Assembly: GCA_902788555.1 (NCBI GenBank)
Contig: CADAKQ010000007.1
Coordinates: 1 to 64,000 of the forward strand
From: an uncultured Lachnospiraceae bacterium
GTDB lineage: Bacteria > Bacillota > Clostridia > Lachnospirales > Lachnospiraceae
Direction: 5' to 3'
Length of the DNA: 64,000 bases
The position numbers and the translations under genes were made by a program. Every line of letters starts with the position of its first letter. Position 1 is the stretch's first letter. Below, in pieces: positions 30,227 to 38,108 of this stretch. Below the pieces are notes generated by a model. It ran no database searches. It saw only the letters and a list, made by a program, of their open reading frames with translations, and had not been told where the DNA came from.

Positions 30227-30256
30227 TAGTATTTCAAAATAATCATAAAATATGTA
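30227..30256 (-). promoter_or_regulatory. Sigma-G-like promoter for spoVA
   Basis: On the minus strand TACATA (30256-30251), a 17-nt spacer and AATACTA (30233-30227). Against the Bacillus forespore sigma-G consensus TGAATA-n17/18-CATACTA this is four of six and six of seven matches. Forespore control is expected for spoVA. Confidence 0.55.
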
Positions 30257-30395
30257 TATTAATTAGAAAAAGTATAATAATTTTAATAAAAAATTCAAAA
30301 AAAATAAATTTTGGACTAATAGTACAATGACAAATTTATAAATTTAGTGTATTATATATATAAGGATTATTTTTATAAGGGGTATGAGAGAAAAT

Positions 30396-31013
30396 ATGAT
30401 AAATAAAAGTATAATTGCAAAACGTCAGCCGGATGGAAAAATATGGTATATGTCCAGTGATATAGTAGATTCTGAACATGATATATTTTTCAATAATGAA
30501 GAAACAGAATATGTAAGCTTTATGGATACGGATAATATATGGTATTGTGTTCATATGGGAATTTTTATTGTCAAGTTACCGCTTGATTTTGTAAAGGACA
30601 AAATTTGCAGCGTAGAGTCATATGAGTTTATTGATAAACAAAATAATAGAATAGATGAATTTAAAAGCTGTGAATCAAACTTTAAGAATATCAGTGAAGA
30701 TGTTATTGATGAAATTGATTTTTGGGAAAGCATAGATAGAGCGATTATAACATATATTTTGAAGGATTATTATGCTGAGTCAGAGGATTTCAGAAAATAT
30801 ATGGAAGAAAACAGCTTTAGAAGAGATGAGATTATCGGAATTATAGAAGATAAAAAAGACGGAATAAAATATTTTTGTGAAAAATATTATGATGTGATAA
30901 ACTATTTTGATAATTGGGTTTTGATTAAAACCGATGATACAAATAGCAGTATTAACAAAATAGTTTTAAAGAAAAAGGGCGATAAACATATTGAAACATC
31001 AAATTGGATTTAA
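30396..31013 (+). CDS. Hypothetical protein, acidic, soluble
   Basis: I do not recognise this 205-aa protein. It is highly charged, has no membrane segment, and is rich in Asp, Glu, Tyr, Ile and Phe. An N-terminal beta-rich part (KIWYMSSDIVDSEHDIFF) is followed by a helical middle (YYAESEDFRKYMEENSFRRD). The ATG at 30384 is only one base after AAGGGG, so the ATG at 30396, after GAGAG, is my choice; both are weak. It is divergent from spoVA and flanked by a strong terminator, so it is a single-gene unit. Confidence 0.55.
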   Translation: MINKSIIAKRQPDGKIWYMSSDIVDSEHDIFFNNEETEYVSFMDTDNIWYCVHMGIFIVKLPLDFVKDKICSVESYEFIDKQNNRIDEFKSCESNFKNISEDVIDEIDFWESIDRAIITYILKDYYAESEDFRKYMEENSFRRDEIIGIIEDKKDGIKYFCEKYYDVINYFDNWVLIKTDDTNSSINKIVLKKKGDKHIETSNWI

Positions 31014-31015
31014 TT

Positions 31016-31069
31016 AAAAAGATACTGTCGCAATAGATAATTAATTCATCAATGCGGCAGTATCTTTTT
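31016..31069 (+). terminator. Intrinsic terminator
   Basis: AAAAAGATACTGTCGCA (31016-31032) pairs over 17 bp, with one U-G, with TGCGGCAGTATCTTTTT (31053-31069). It ends the hypothetical gene at 30396. The A/T flanks allow two-way action. Confidence 0.85.
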
Positions 31070-31084
31070 GTATATACCTGACAT

Positions 31085-31113
31085 TTGCCTGACCTCTCAG
31101 TTTGTGGTATGAT
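31085..31113 (+). promoter_or_regulatory. Sigma-A-type promoter for the Y-family polymerase
   Basis: TTGCCT (31085-31090), 17-nt spacer, TATGAT (31108-31113), about 40 nt before the start. No LexA-type box (CGAAC-n4-GTTCG) is seen near it. Confidence 0.55.
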
Positions 31114-31153
31114 ACTTTATGTGAAATGTAAATATATTTTACAGGAGTTTTAT

Positions 31154-32524
31154 ATGGGTGAGAGAACTTATATAGCAATTGATTTGAAATCCTTCTATGC
31201 ATCTGTCGAATGTGTGGAAAGGGGACTTGATCCGCTTACTACAAGGCTTGTTGTGGCGGATGAATCACGTACGGAAAAAACCATATGTCTGGCCGTTACA
31301 CCTGCTCTTAAGGCATACGGGTTATCCGGAAGGTCGAGACTTTTTGAGGTATATCAAAAGTGTGATGAGGTAAAAAGGTCAACAGGCAGGGAGCTTGATT
31401 TCATAGCTGCTGTACCGCGTATGTCTCTTTATATCGAATATTCCACGAAAATTTATGAAATATATTTAAAATATATCAGTAAGGATGATATTCAGGTTTA
31501 CAGTATAGATGAAGTTTTTATGGATGTAACCCATTATCTGTCCCTTTATAAGATGACGGCAGAGGAGCTTGCTCGAACGATTATAATGGATGTATTAAAT
31601 GAAACCGGTATAACTGCAACAGCCGGCATAGCGCCCAATCTGTATCTTTGTAAGGTTGCTATGGATATAGGTGCCAAGCATATAGAGGCTGATAAGTATG
31701 GGGTAAGAATTGCGAGTCTTGACGAGCGAAGCTACAGAGAGAAGCTGTGGGGACATAAGCCGATTACGGATTTTTGGAGAACCGGTCCGGGTACTGCTAA
31801 AAGACTTGAAAAATACGGGATTCATACTATGGGTGATATAGCAAGGATGTCTCTTTCGGATGAGGATACATTGTTTAAAGTATTTGGTATAGATGCGGAG
31901 ATTCTTATTGACCATGCATGGGGGTATGAACCTTGTACTATTGAGGATATAAAAAGGTACAAGCCTAAAACTAACAGCTTTTCTTCCGGACAAGTGCTGC
32001 AGGAGCCATATAACTTTGATAAGGCGAGAATAGTAGTGCGTGAGATGACCGAGGAGCTTGTCCTGGAGCTTGTAGATAAGGGACTTACTTCGCCTTCATT
32101 TACTTTAGAAATAGGTTATGATAGAATAAATGTTGATAGCGGCGGATTTAAGGGAGAAACCAAGATTGACAGATATGGGAGAACCGTACCAAAGTCTGCA
32201 CACGGAACCGCAAATTTCGGAACCTACACATCCTCCACAAAGAAGATTACTGATGAGGTGATTAGGCTTTTTGATGAGATAGTAGATAAAAAGCTTATGG
32301 TTAGAAGGATAACCATAGGTGCCAATAATGTTGTGGCTGAGAGCTATGAACAGTTTGATATATTTACTGATTCAAAGGATCTTGAAAAAGAAAAAAAGAT
32401 GCAGCAGGCTATGATTAGCATAAAGAAACGTTTTGGTAAAAATGCAATCTTGAAGGGAACCAATCTTGAAGAAGGCGCAACCATGAGAGACAGGCACAGA
32501 CAAATCGGAGGGCATAAGGCATAG
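31154..32524 (+). CDS. Y-family DNA polymerase (UmuC/DinB-like)
   Basis: Translesion polymerase of 456 aa. The palm motif is YIAIDLKSFYASVECVERG with the first catalytic Asp, and the second acidic pair lies in YSIDEVFMDVT. TATAGIAPNLYLCKVA, the helix-hairpin-helix thumb region (TGPGTAKRLEKYGIHTMGDI) and the little-finger domain follow. It resembles the Firmicute UvrX/UmuC-like group, often mislabelled DNA methylase. I start at the ATG at 31154 after AGGAG; the longer frame from 31085 covers the promoter. The YolD-like gene follows with a one-base gap, the standard pairing for this group. Confidence 0.9.
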   Translation: MGERTYIAIDLKSFYASVECVERGLDPLTTRLVVADESRTEKTICLAVTPALKAYGLSGRSRLFEVYQKCDEVKRSTGRELDFIAAVPRMSLYIEYSTKIYEIYLKYISKDDIQVYSIDEVFMDVTHYLSLYKMTAEELARTIIMDVLNETGITATAGIAPNLYLCKVAMDIGAKHIEADKYGVRIASLDERSYREKLWGHKPITDFWRTGPGTAKRLEKYGIHTMGDIARMSLSDEDTLFKVFGIDAEILIDHAWGYEPCTIEDIKRYKPKTNSFSSGQVLQEPYNFDKARIVVREMTEELVLELVDKGLTSPSFTLEIGYDRINVDSGGFKGETKIDRYGRTVPKSAHGTANFGTYTSSTKKITDEVIRLFDEIVDKKLMVRRITIGANNVVAESYEQFDIFTDSKDLEKEKKMQQAMISIKKRFGKNAILKGTNLEEGATMRDRHRQIGGHKA

Positions 32525-32525
32525 A

Positions 32526-32933
32526 ATGACAGGATATCAGGATATTATAGATAAGGACAGACCGGTTTCAAAAAGAGCGAGGATGAGTGTTGCTGACAGA
32601 GCAAAAATATTTTCACCATTTTCGGCTTTAAAGGGCTTTGAAGAAGCTATTGAAAAAAAGAATATAATTATTAAGCCGAGAACAGAACTTTCCGAGGAGG
32701 AAAAGGAAGAACTGGATGTACGTTTTAAGAAGCTTGAAGAACTGCTTAACAAGGGTGAGCATCCTATTGTTACAGTTATATATTTTATAAAGGCAAGGGA
32801 CACAGAGGAAGATATATGTTTTCAAAAGACGGGCATTGTTGCAAAGGTCAATATTGAAGCAAGATATATACAGATTGTGGATGAGAAAATAAGCTTTGAG
32901 GACTTGTACAGCGTGACAGGTGAGATGTTGTAG
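32526..32933 (+). CDS. YolD-like protein
   Basis: Small protein of 135 aa that accompanies the polymerase. Its N-terminal RARMSVADRAKIFSPF and SALKGFEEAIEKKN match the YolD-like family, which co-occurs with UmuC-type polymerases in Firmicutes and is a suggested UmuD-like partner. It lies one base after the polymerase stop and 12 bases before the chorismate mutase-like gene. No catalytic serine-lysine dyad of UmuD is visible. Confidence 0.8.
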   Translation: MTGYQDIIDKDRPVSKRARMSVADRAKIFSPFSALKGFEEAIEKKNIIIKPRTELSEEEKEELDVRFKKLEELLNKGEHPIVTVIYFIKARDTEEDICFQKTGIVAKVNIEARYIQIVDEKISFEDLYSVTGEML

Positions 32934-32945
32934 AAGGAGGGAAAT

Positions 32946-33464
32946 ATGAGCTTAGAAGATATTAGAAAAGAAATAAACGAAATAGATGACAAAATGAGGA
33001 CTTTATTTGATGCACGTATGGAGTGTGCAACGGAGGTTGCAAAGGTAAAGCTTGAAACAGGTGACAGTATATATAAGCCTGAGCGTGAAAAGGAAATGTA
33101 TGAAAGATTCATAGATAATCCGGATTATATTTCTTTTTTAAAAAAGGTTGTTCAGCTAAGCAGAAGAAGGCAGTATGAGTTGTTTTTGGATAATGAGGAA
33201 GACGGTGAATTGCTTGACAAGTTTTTATCAAAGGATTTAAAGGATGGAAAACTTTCTTTGAAACTTAAGACGGATAAAAGCTGTGAGGAAGGTCTCAATG
33301 TAAAAGCTGTTTTATCAATAATAGCAGATTCCACACTTGAAATAGGAAAGCTTGAAGCAGACAATACGAATATGGTATTTATTGTTTTAAATGTACCGGA
33401 GAATGAGATATCGCAGAAAGAGGCATATTTGATTAAGTTTATGTTAGAGTCGGAAACCGTATAG
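32946..33464 (+). CDS. AroQ-type chorismate mutase with unknown C-terminal domain
   Basis: Residues 1-80 form the three-helix AroQ domain that converts chorismate to prephenate. LEDIRKEINEIDDKMRTLFDAR gives the first active-site Arg pattern, VAKVKLE the Lys, and YKPEREKEM the Arg-Glu pair. The remaining 90 residues (from about 85) are charged, with a predicted beta-rich end (MVFIVLNVPENE), and match no prephenate dehydratase, dehydrogenase or clear ACT domain that I recognise. GAAGGAGGG precedes the ATG. Other aromatic biosynthesis genes are not adjacent. Confidence 0.7.
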   Translation: MSLEDIRKEINEIDDKMRTLFDARMECATEVAKVKLETGDSIYKPEREKEMYERFIDNPDYISFLKKVVQLSRRRQYELFLDNEEDGELLDKFLSKDLKDGKLSLKLKTDKSCEEGLNVKAVLSIIADSTLEIGKLEADNTNMVFIVLNVPENEISQKEAYLIKFMLESETV

Positions 33465-33528
33465 CTTTCTTATACAAATGCAATATCGTGTGATTAGAAA
33501 GATTTGGGTATAATGAGGAGATAAAAAC

Positions 33529-34011
33529 TTGAAATACATAGAAATAAAGAAAATTCTCTTTACCGGAAAACAGAATATCTCTTGGTGTGACGTAGAAAAG
33601 TATCTTAGAAAATATGACGGAATGGAGATTAGAAATAATGAATATGGTGATATAATAAAAATAAATGCCATTTTTTCTGATGAATATGTTCATTCACAGT
33701 ACACAAGAAGATTAAGAGGTGGATTGGCAAAAGCAAAAGCAAATCTGGTGCAGATTATACCAGAGATTATTGCAGAGGCTACAAATAGAAGGTGGGTAGA
33801 AAATAAAGATAAAAAGCACTCGGAGGATGCGATACGGGGATGGTATAGATATGATATTAGATTTTCAATGAATGTATGTAATTCGCAAAACGGTGAGTAT
33901 AGTACTAATTATTATAATGCAACAGCGGTAGCAAGAATTAATGATATAGGTGTATTTTTATATGACATAGTAAACATAAAAAAAGAAGCGAGTAAGCCGA
34001 CGGATTGCTAA
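33529..34011 (+). CDS. Hypothetical protein with TTG start
   Basis: A 160-aa protein that I do not recognise firmly. It starts at TTG, eight bases after GAGGAG. Its C-terminal half (IRGWYRYDIRFSMNV, then FLYDIVNIKKEA) recalls the ending of small nuclease-like domains carried by mobile-element polyproteins, where a 'YDI-NIK' strand ends the fold. That resemblance is weak and by eye. The N-terminal half has WCDVEKYLRKYDG and a helical KAKANLVQIIPEIIAEAT. A CTACC-TTC-GGTAG hairpin follows the stop, within a larger AGAAGCG/CGCTTCT pairing (33984-34039). Confidence 0.5.
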   Translation: MKYIEIKKILFTGKQNISWCDVEKYLRKYDGMEIRNNEYGDIIKINAIFSDEYVHSQYTRRLRGGLAKAKANLVQIIPEIIAEATNRRWVENKDKKHSEDAIRGWYRYDIRFSMNVCNSQNGEYSTNYYNATAVARINDIGVFLYDIVNIKKEASKPTDC

Positions 34012-34072
34012 AAGCTACCTTCGGTAGAAAACCGCTTCTCTTTGGATGATATTCTATAGCATAAATAATAAT

Positions 34073-34102
34073 TTGTCAAGAAAGATTTACACAAGATAAA
34101 AT
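34073..34102 (+). promoter_or_regulatory. Sigma-A-type promoter for pyrC
   Basis: TTGTCA (34073-34078), 18-nt spacer, TAAAAT (34097-34102), ending about 20 nt before the pyrC start. The leader is too short for a PyrR-type attenuator. Confidence 0.45.
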
Positions 34103-34122
34103 AAATCAAATAGGAGGAAGAT

Positions 34123-35412
34123 ATGGTAATTTTAAACGGACACGTGGTTGACCCTGAGACAGGGCTTAACGAGGCAGCAGATGTAGAAGTAAGTGGAGAC
34201 ACTATAAAGAAAATATATGTAAGAAGCAAGGGTGAGGCTTACGAGGGTGATGACAGTGAGATTATAGATGCGAAGGGTAAGTATGTTATGCCGGGATTTA
34301 TAGATTTGCATGTGCATTTCAGGGATCCGGGACAGACTTACAAGGAAGATATAGTTACCGGTGCTAAGGCAGCAGCACACGGCGGGGTGACGACTGTATG
34401 TGCGATGCCGAATACAAGCCCTGTTGTTGACAGCGTCGAAACTCTTAGATACATATTGGACAAGGCGGATAAGGAAGCGGTAGTCCATGTAAAGCAGCTT
34501 TCCTGTATAACGAAAGGTATGGAAGGCAAAGAGCTTGTGGATATGAAGGCTATGAAAGAAGCCGGTGCGGTAGCATTTTCTGAGGACGGAAAGAGTGTTA
34601 TGGATGTAAGACTTTATCGTGAGTCGATGAAGGAGGCGGCCTCGCTTGGTGCGGTAGTTATGGCACATTGCGAGGATAAGGATTTAGTAGGCAAGGGTGT
34701 ACTTAATGAGGGCATTGCATCAGAAAAGTATGGTGTACCCGGTATCCCTAATTCTGTCGAGGATATCATAACTGCAAGAGATATACTCCTTGCTGCAGAG
34801 ACGGGTGCAAAACTTCATATATGCCACTGCTCAACTAAGGGCACGGTTGAGCTTATGCGTATGGCGAAAAGACTTGGTGCTGATGTTACGGCTGAGGTCT
34901 GTCCGCATCATTTTACACTTACGGATGCTGATATAACGGAAGCCAACAGCAACTATAAGATGAATCCGCCGCTTAGGAAAGAGGAGGATGTAAAGGCACT
35001 TATAGAGGGCTTGATTGATGGGACTATGCCTTGTATATCTACAGACCATGCACCTCACTCAGACGAGGAAAAGGAAAGATATTTCGACAAGGCACCTTTT
35101 GGAATTGTCGGACTTGAGACATCGGCAGCACTTACATATACGGCACTCGTATCTACGGGGCTTATGGATATTATGGAGATGGCAAGAAAGATGAGCTATA
35201 ATCCGGCACATGTAATAGGTATAGATAAGGACTACGGCAAGCTTACCGAGGGTGCAAAGGCTGATATAGCGATATTTGATCCGAATATAGAGTGGGAGGT
35301 TATGGCTTCGGGGTTTTTCTCAAAAGGACACAACACCCCGTATGAAGGTAAGGTGCTTAAGGGTAAGGTTACCAATACAATAGTTGATGGTAGGGTTGTA
35401 TATAGTGAATAA
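34123..35412 (+). CDS. pyrC: Dihydroorotase
   Basis: Third step of UMP synthesis: cyclises carbamoyl-aspartate to dihydroorotate. The 429-aa protein is the class I type. Metal-binding motif FIDLHVHFRDPGQ is followed by the Asp/Lys-region DIVTGAKAAAHGGVTTV, His segments VMAHCEDKDL and HICHCSTKG, and the catalytic Asp of CISTDHAPHSDEEK. GGAGGAAG precedes the ATG. It is separated by about 8 kb from the pyrF-K-D genes by an accessory block. Confidence 0.95.
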   Translation: MVILNGHVVDPETGLNEAADVEVSGDTIKKIYVRSKGEAYEGDDSEIIDAKGKYVMPGFIDLHVHFRDPGQTYKEDIVTGAKAAAHGGVTTVCAMPNTSPVVDSVETLRYILDKADKEAVVHVKQLSCITKGMEGKELVDMKAMKEAGAVAFSEDGKSVMDVRLYRESMKEAASLGAVVMAHCEDKDLVGKGVLNEGIASEKYGVPGIPNSVEDIITARDILLAAETGAKLHICHCSTKGTVELMRMAKRLGADVTAEVCPHHFTLTDADITEANSNYKMNPPLRKEEDVKALIEGLIDGTMPCISTDHAPHSDEEKERYFDKAPFGIVGLETSAALTYTALVSTGLMDIMEMARKMSYNPAHVIGIDKDYGKLTEGAKADIAIFDPNIEWEVMASGFFSKGHNTPYEGKVLKGKVTNTIVDGRVVYSE

Positions 35413-35417
35413 CTGAT

Positions 35418-35466
35418 TTATAATTCACCAAAAGTTGATAAAAAATTAGGTTTTGGCGAATTATAA
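35418..35466. repeat. 49-nt palindromic unit A upstream of the AAA ATPase
   Basis: Left arm TTATAATTCACCAAAA (35418-35433) and right arm TTTTGGCGAATTATAA (35451-35466) pair except for one base, around a 17-nt loop. It lies just after the pyrC stop and before the -35 of the next promoter. The same arms and loop length recur in unit B. Confidence 0.8.
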
Positions 35467-35479
35467 TTATTATTTAACA

Positions 35480-35508
35480 TTGCAATTCTTTTGAAAATAG
35501 TATATAAT
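35480..35508 (+). promoter_or_regulatory. Promoter for the AAA ATPase gene
   Basis: TTGCAA (35480-35485), 17-nt spacer, TATAAT (35503-35508). The -10 lies in the left arm of palindromic unit B. Confidence 0.65.
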
Positions 35509-35550
35509 TTTCCAAAAGTAATAAAATTTTTGATATTTGGCGAATTATAA
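35502..35550. repeat. 49-nt palindromic unit B, overlapping the -10
   Basis: Left arm ATATAATTTTCCAAAA (35502-35517) and right arm ATTTGGCGAATTATAA (35535-35550) surround a 17-nt loop, with a few mismatches. It spans the -10 and transcript start and ends at the ribosome site. The start-to-start distance from unit A is 84 nt, eight helical turns. It looks like an operator pair. Confidence 0.75.
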
Positions 35551-35560
35551 GGTGGTAAAA

Positions 35561-36991
35561 ATGATTATAGGTAGAGATAGGGAATTATCATTATTAAAAA
35601 AAATAATTAATGATGATAGTTCACATTTTTTAGCTGTATATGGAAGAAGAAGGATAGGAAAGACGTACCTTATCAGAGAGGCTTATGAAGGAAGATTTAC
35701 ATTTCAACACGCAGGATTGTTTGAAGGAATGTTAAGGGAACAGCTTTTTGCTTTTGAAAACTCAGTCAGGGATGCAGGAGGTGAATCTTCAAAAAATCCT
35801 AAAAATTGGTTAGAGGCTTTTGAAGATTTAAAGGAGTTGATAAGAAACTCTACAGAAAAAAAGAAAATAATATTTATTGATGAATTATCATGGATGGATA
35901 CACCTAAAAGCAATCTGATTACAGCTCTTGAACATTTTTGGAATAGCTGGGCATCGGCGAGGAAGGATATAGTTCTTATAGTATGTGCATCTGCAACATC
36001 GTGGATGTTATCTAAAGTAGTTCATAATAAGGGAGGACTTTATAACAGACTTACGGAGCAGATTAATCTACAGCCGTTTTCATTATTTGAATGTGAGGAG
36101 TATACGCGTGTAAACGGACTGTCATTTAACAGAGAACAGATTTTACAATATTATATGGTCTTTGGGGGAGTACCGTATTACTGGAGCTTTTTGAAAAAGG
36201 GCTTAAGCTTAGCACAAAATATAGATAGAATACTATTTAAAAAAGACGCTCCATTAAGGGAAGAATTTAAATATTTATATGTATCAATATTTAAAAAACC
36301 TGATATGCATCTTAAAATAATTAATGTTTTAAGCTTAAAAAAGGTTGGAATGACAAGAGAAGAGATAACTAAAAATGCAAATTTTGATAGTTCAGGCGAA
36401 TTGACTAAAAAATTAGAAGAGCTTGAAAGCTGTGGATTTATCAGGAAATATTATGCATATGGTATGAAAAAGAAAAATGCTGTTTTTCAGCTGATAGATT
36501 GCTTTACCTTGTTTTATTACAGATTTTTAGTGAATGAGCCAACGGATGAGCATTTTTGGAGCAATCAGATAAATACCCCTGCTGTTAATACATGGATGGG
36601 ATATGCCTTTGAAAGAGTTTGTCTGATGCATATAGAACAAATAAAGCAAAAATTAGGGATATCAGGCGTATATACCGATGTGAATTCGTGGTATTGCAGG
36701 GCTGATAGGGATAACGGTATAGCAGGCTCTCAAATTGATTTGCTTATTGTGAGAAAAGATAAAGTGATAAATCTTTGCGAAATGAAATATTCAAATACAG
36801 AATATACGATAACACAAAAAGTAGATAAAAATATAAAAAATAAAATAAATGATTTAATTGTTTCAACAGGAACCAAATATGCTATTTATCCTACACTTGT
36901 TACAACTTATGGAATGGTTGACAATTCGTATTCAGGTAATATTCAGTCGGTTGTAACTATGGATGATTTATTTAAGTATAAAGATAATTAG
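35561..36991 (+). CDS. AAA-family ATPase with DUF234 nuclease-like C-terminus
   Basis: Archaeal-ATPase-like protein of 476 aa. Residues 1-230 are the AAA domain: Walker A VYGRRRIGKTYLI, Walker B IIFIDELSW and a sensor region LIVCASATSWM. A winged-helix part follows (MTREEITKNANFDSSGELTK). The C-terminal DUF234 region includes GSQIDLLIV and LCEMKYS, a D...ExK pattern like PD-(D/E)XK nucleases. Members are patchily spread, often multi-copy and of unknown role; defence or mobile-element functions have been guessed. The ATG at 35561 follows AAGGTGGT. Confidence 0.85.
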   Translation: MIIGRDRELSLLKKIINDDSSHFLAVYGRRRIGKTYLIREAYEGRFTFQHAGLFEGMLREQLFAFENSVRDAGGESSKNPKNWLEAFEDLKELIRNSTEKKKIIFIDELSWMDTPKSNLITALEHFWNSWASARKDIVLIVCASATSWMLSKVVHNKGGLYNRLTEQINLQPFSLFECEEYTRVNGLSFNREQILQYYMVFGGVPYYWSFLKKGLSLAQNIDRILFKKDAPLREEFKYLYVSIFKKPDMHLKIINVLSLKKVGMTREEITKNANFDSSGELTKKLEELESCGFIRKYYAYGMKKKNAVFQLIDCFTLFYYRFLVNEPTDEHFWSNQINTPAVNTWMGYAFERVCLMHIEQIKQKLGISGVYTDVNSWYCRADRDNGIAGSQIDLLIVRKDKVINLCEMKYSNTEYTITQKVDKNIKNKINDLIVSTGTKYAIYPTLVTTYGMVDNSYSGNIQSVVTMDDLFKYKDN

Positions 36992-37000
36992 AGGTCAGAT

Positions 37001-37450
37001 ATGAAATTCGTAATTCAACGTGTAACAAAAGCAAGTGTTACCATAGACGGAAGTGTAAGCGGTAAAATTGATAAAGGATTTATGGTCTTAATCGGCGTCT
37101 GTGAGGAAGACACAAAGGAGATAGCGGATAAGCTTGTAAAAAAACTAATAGGATTAAGAATATTTGCAGATTCGGAGGGTAAAACCAATCTATCCATAAA
37201 GGATGTGGATGGACAGCTTCTTCTGGTATCACAGTTTACCTTATATGCAGACTGCAAAAAGGGTAACCGCCCATCATTTATAAAAGCCGGAAGCCCTGAA
37301 CATGCAGAAAAACTTTATGATTATATAGTAGAATTATGTAAAAATGAAATCGAAGTGGTTGAGACTGGAGAATTTGGAGCGGATATGCAGGTCGAGCTTA
37401 TTAACGACGGACCATTTACCATAATTCTTGATAGCTCGGAGTTGTGTTAG
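37001..37450 (+). CDS. dtd: D-aminoacyl-tRNA deacylase
   Basis: Removes D-amino acids (and glycine) mischarged on tRNA. The 149-aa protein has the standard N-terminus [17 protein letters not shown], the catalytic [17 protein letters not shown] segment and the GlyPro-type motif region [11 protein letters not shown] near the end. It lies nine bases after the ATPase stop with a weak ribosome site (GAGG), so it may be partly coupled to that gene. Confidence 0.95.
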   Translation: MKFVIQRVTKASVTIDGSVSGKIDKGFMVLIGVCEEDTKEIADKLVKKLIGLRIFADSEGKTNLSIKDVDGQLLLVSQFTLYADCKKGNRPSFIKAGSPEHAEKLYDYIVELCKNEIEVVETGEFGADMQVELINDGPFTIILDSSELC

Positions 37451-37473
37451 GATGGAAAAAGGAGGTATATATT

Positions 37474-38094
37474 ATGGACAATAAGGCATTATACAAGCTT
37501 TCATACGGAGTATTTATGCTTGGTACGAAAAGCGGGGACAGGATGAACGCATGTATAACCAATACGTGTATGCAGGTGGCAAATGATCCTGTGCGTGTGG
37601 CAATATCAGTAATTAACAAAAATTACACTTGTGAACTTATTAAGGAAAGCAGGCAGTTTGCGCTTACCATGCTTGACAAGACGGTGAGCTTCGACACTAT
37701 AAAAAGATTTGGCTTTCAGTCAGGTCGCGATGTAGACAAGTTTGCGGAATTTGTTCCACAGCTTGATGCTCTGGGCAATCCGTATATAGCATGGCAGTCC
37801 TGTGCAGTTATATCCTGTAAGGTGCTTTCTGAAACCGACCTCGGCTCACATACATTATTCGTAGCTGAGATAGTGGATGCGAAGGTGCTTAGCGACAATC
37901 CTCCGCTTACTTATGCGGATTATCAAAGTGATGTGAAGCCAAAGCCTGAAAAAGTAGATAAGGAAAAGAAGATAGTAGGCTGGAAATGTAAAATATGCGG
38001 ATATGTATATGATGGCGAGACATTACCTGCGGATTATATATGTCCGTTGTGCGGACATGACGCAAGTGATTTTGAACCTATATATGAGTCATAA
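37474..38094 (+). CDS. Flavin reductase-rubredoxin fusion (Hrb-like)
   Basis: Two-domain redox protein of 206 aa. Residues 1-150 form a flavin reductase-type FMN-binding split barrel (GVFMLGTKSGDRMNACITNT). Residues 165-206 are a rubredoxin: WKCKICGYVYDGE then CPLCGHDASDFEP, four Cys for one iron. This layout is the high-molecular-weight rubredoxin type of acetogens and clostridia, which passes electrons to oxygen- or NO-reducing flavodiiron proteins. Start 37474 follows AAGGAGGT; the frame from 37444 overlaps dtd. Its 3' end lies 14 bases from a convergent gene. Confidence 0.9.
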   Translation: MDNKALYKLSYGVFMLGTKSGDRMNACITNTCMQVANDPVRVAISVINKNYTCELIKESRQFALTMLDKTVSFDTIKRFGFQSGRDVDKFAEFVPQLDALGNPYIAWQSCAVISCKVLSETDLGSHTLFVAEIVDAKVLSDNPPLTYADYQSDVKPKPEKVDKEKKIVGWKCKICGYVYDGETLPADYICPLCGHDASDFEPIYES

Positions 38095-38108
38095 CGGCTT
38101 TGTCAAAA

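Noticed and set aside
31070-31153. LexA/SOS box controlling the Y-family polymerase.
   Set aside because: No CGAAC-n4-GTTCG-like site found; damage control by other means is possible.
34012-34122. PyrR-type attenuator or other riboswitch before pyrC.
   Set aside because: A promoter lies only about 20 nt from the start, leaving no room; the hairpin at 34016-34028 belongs to the end of the previous gene.
35418-35550. Two palindromic units as a mini CRISPR.
   Set aside because: Only two units, with a promoter between them and variable loops inside each palindrome; this fits operators better.
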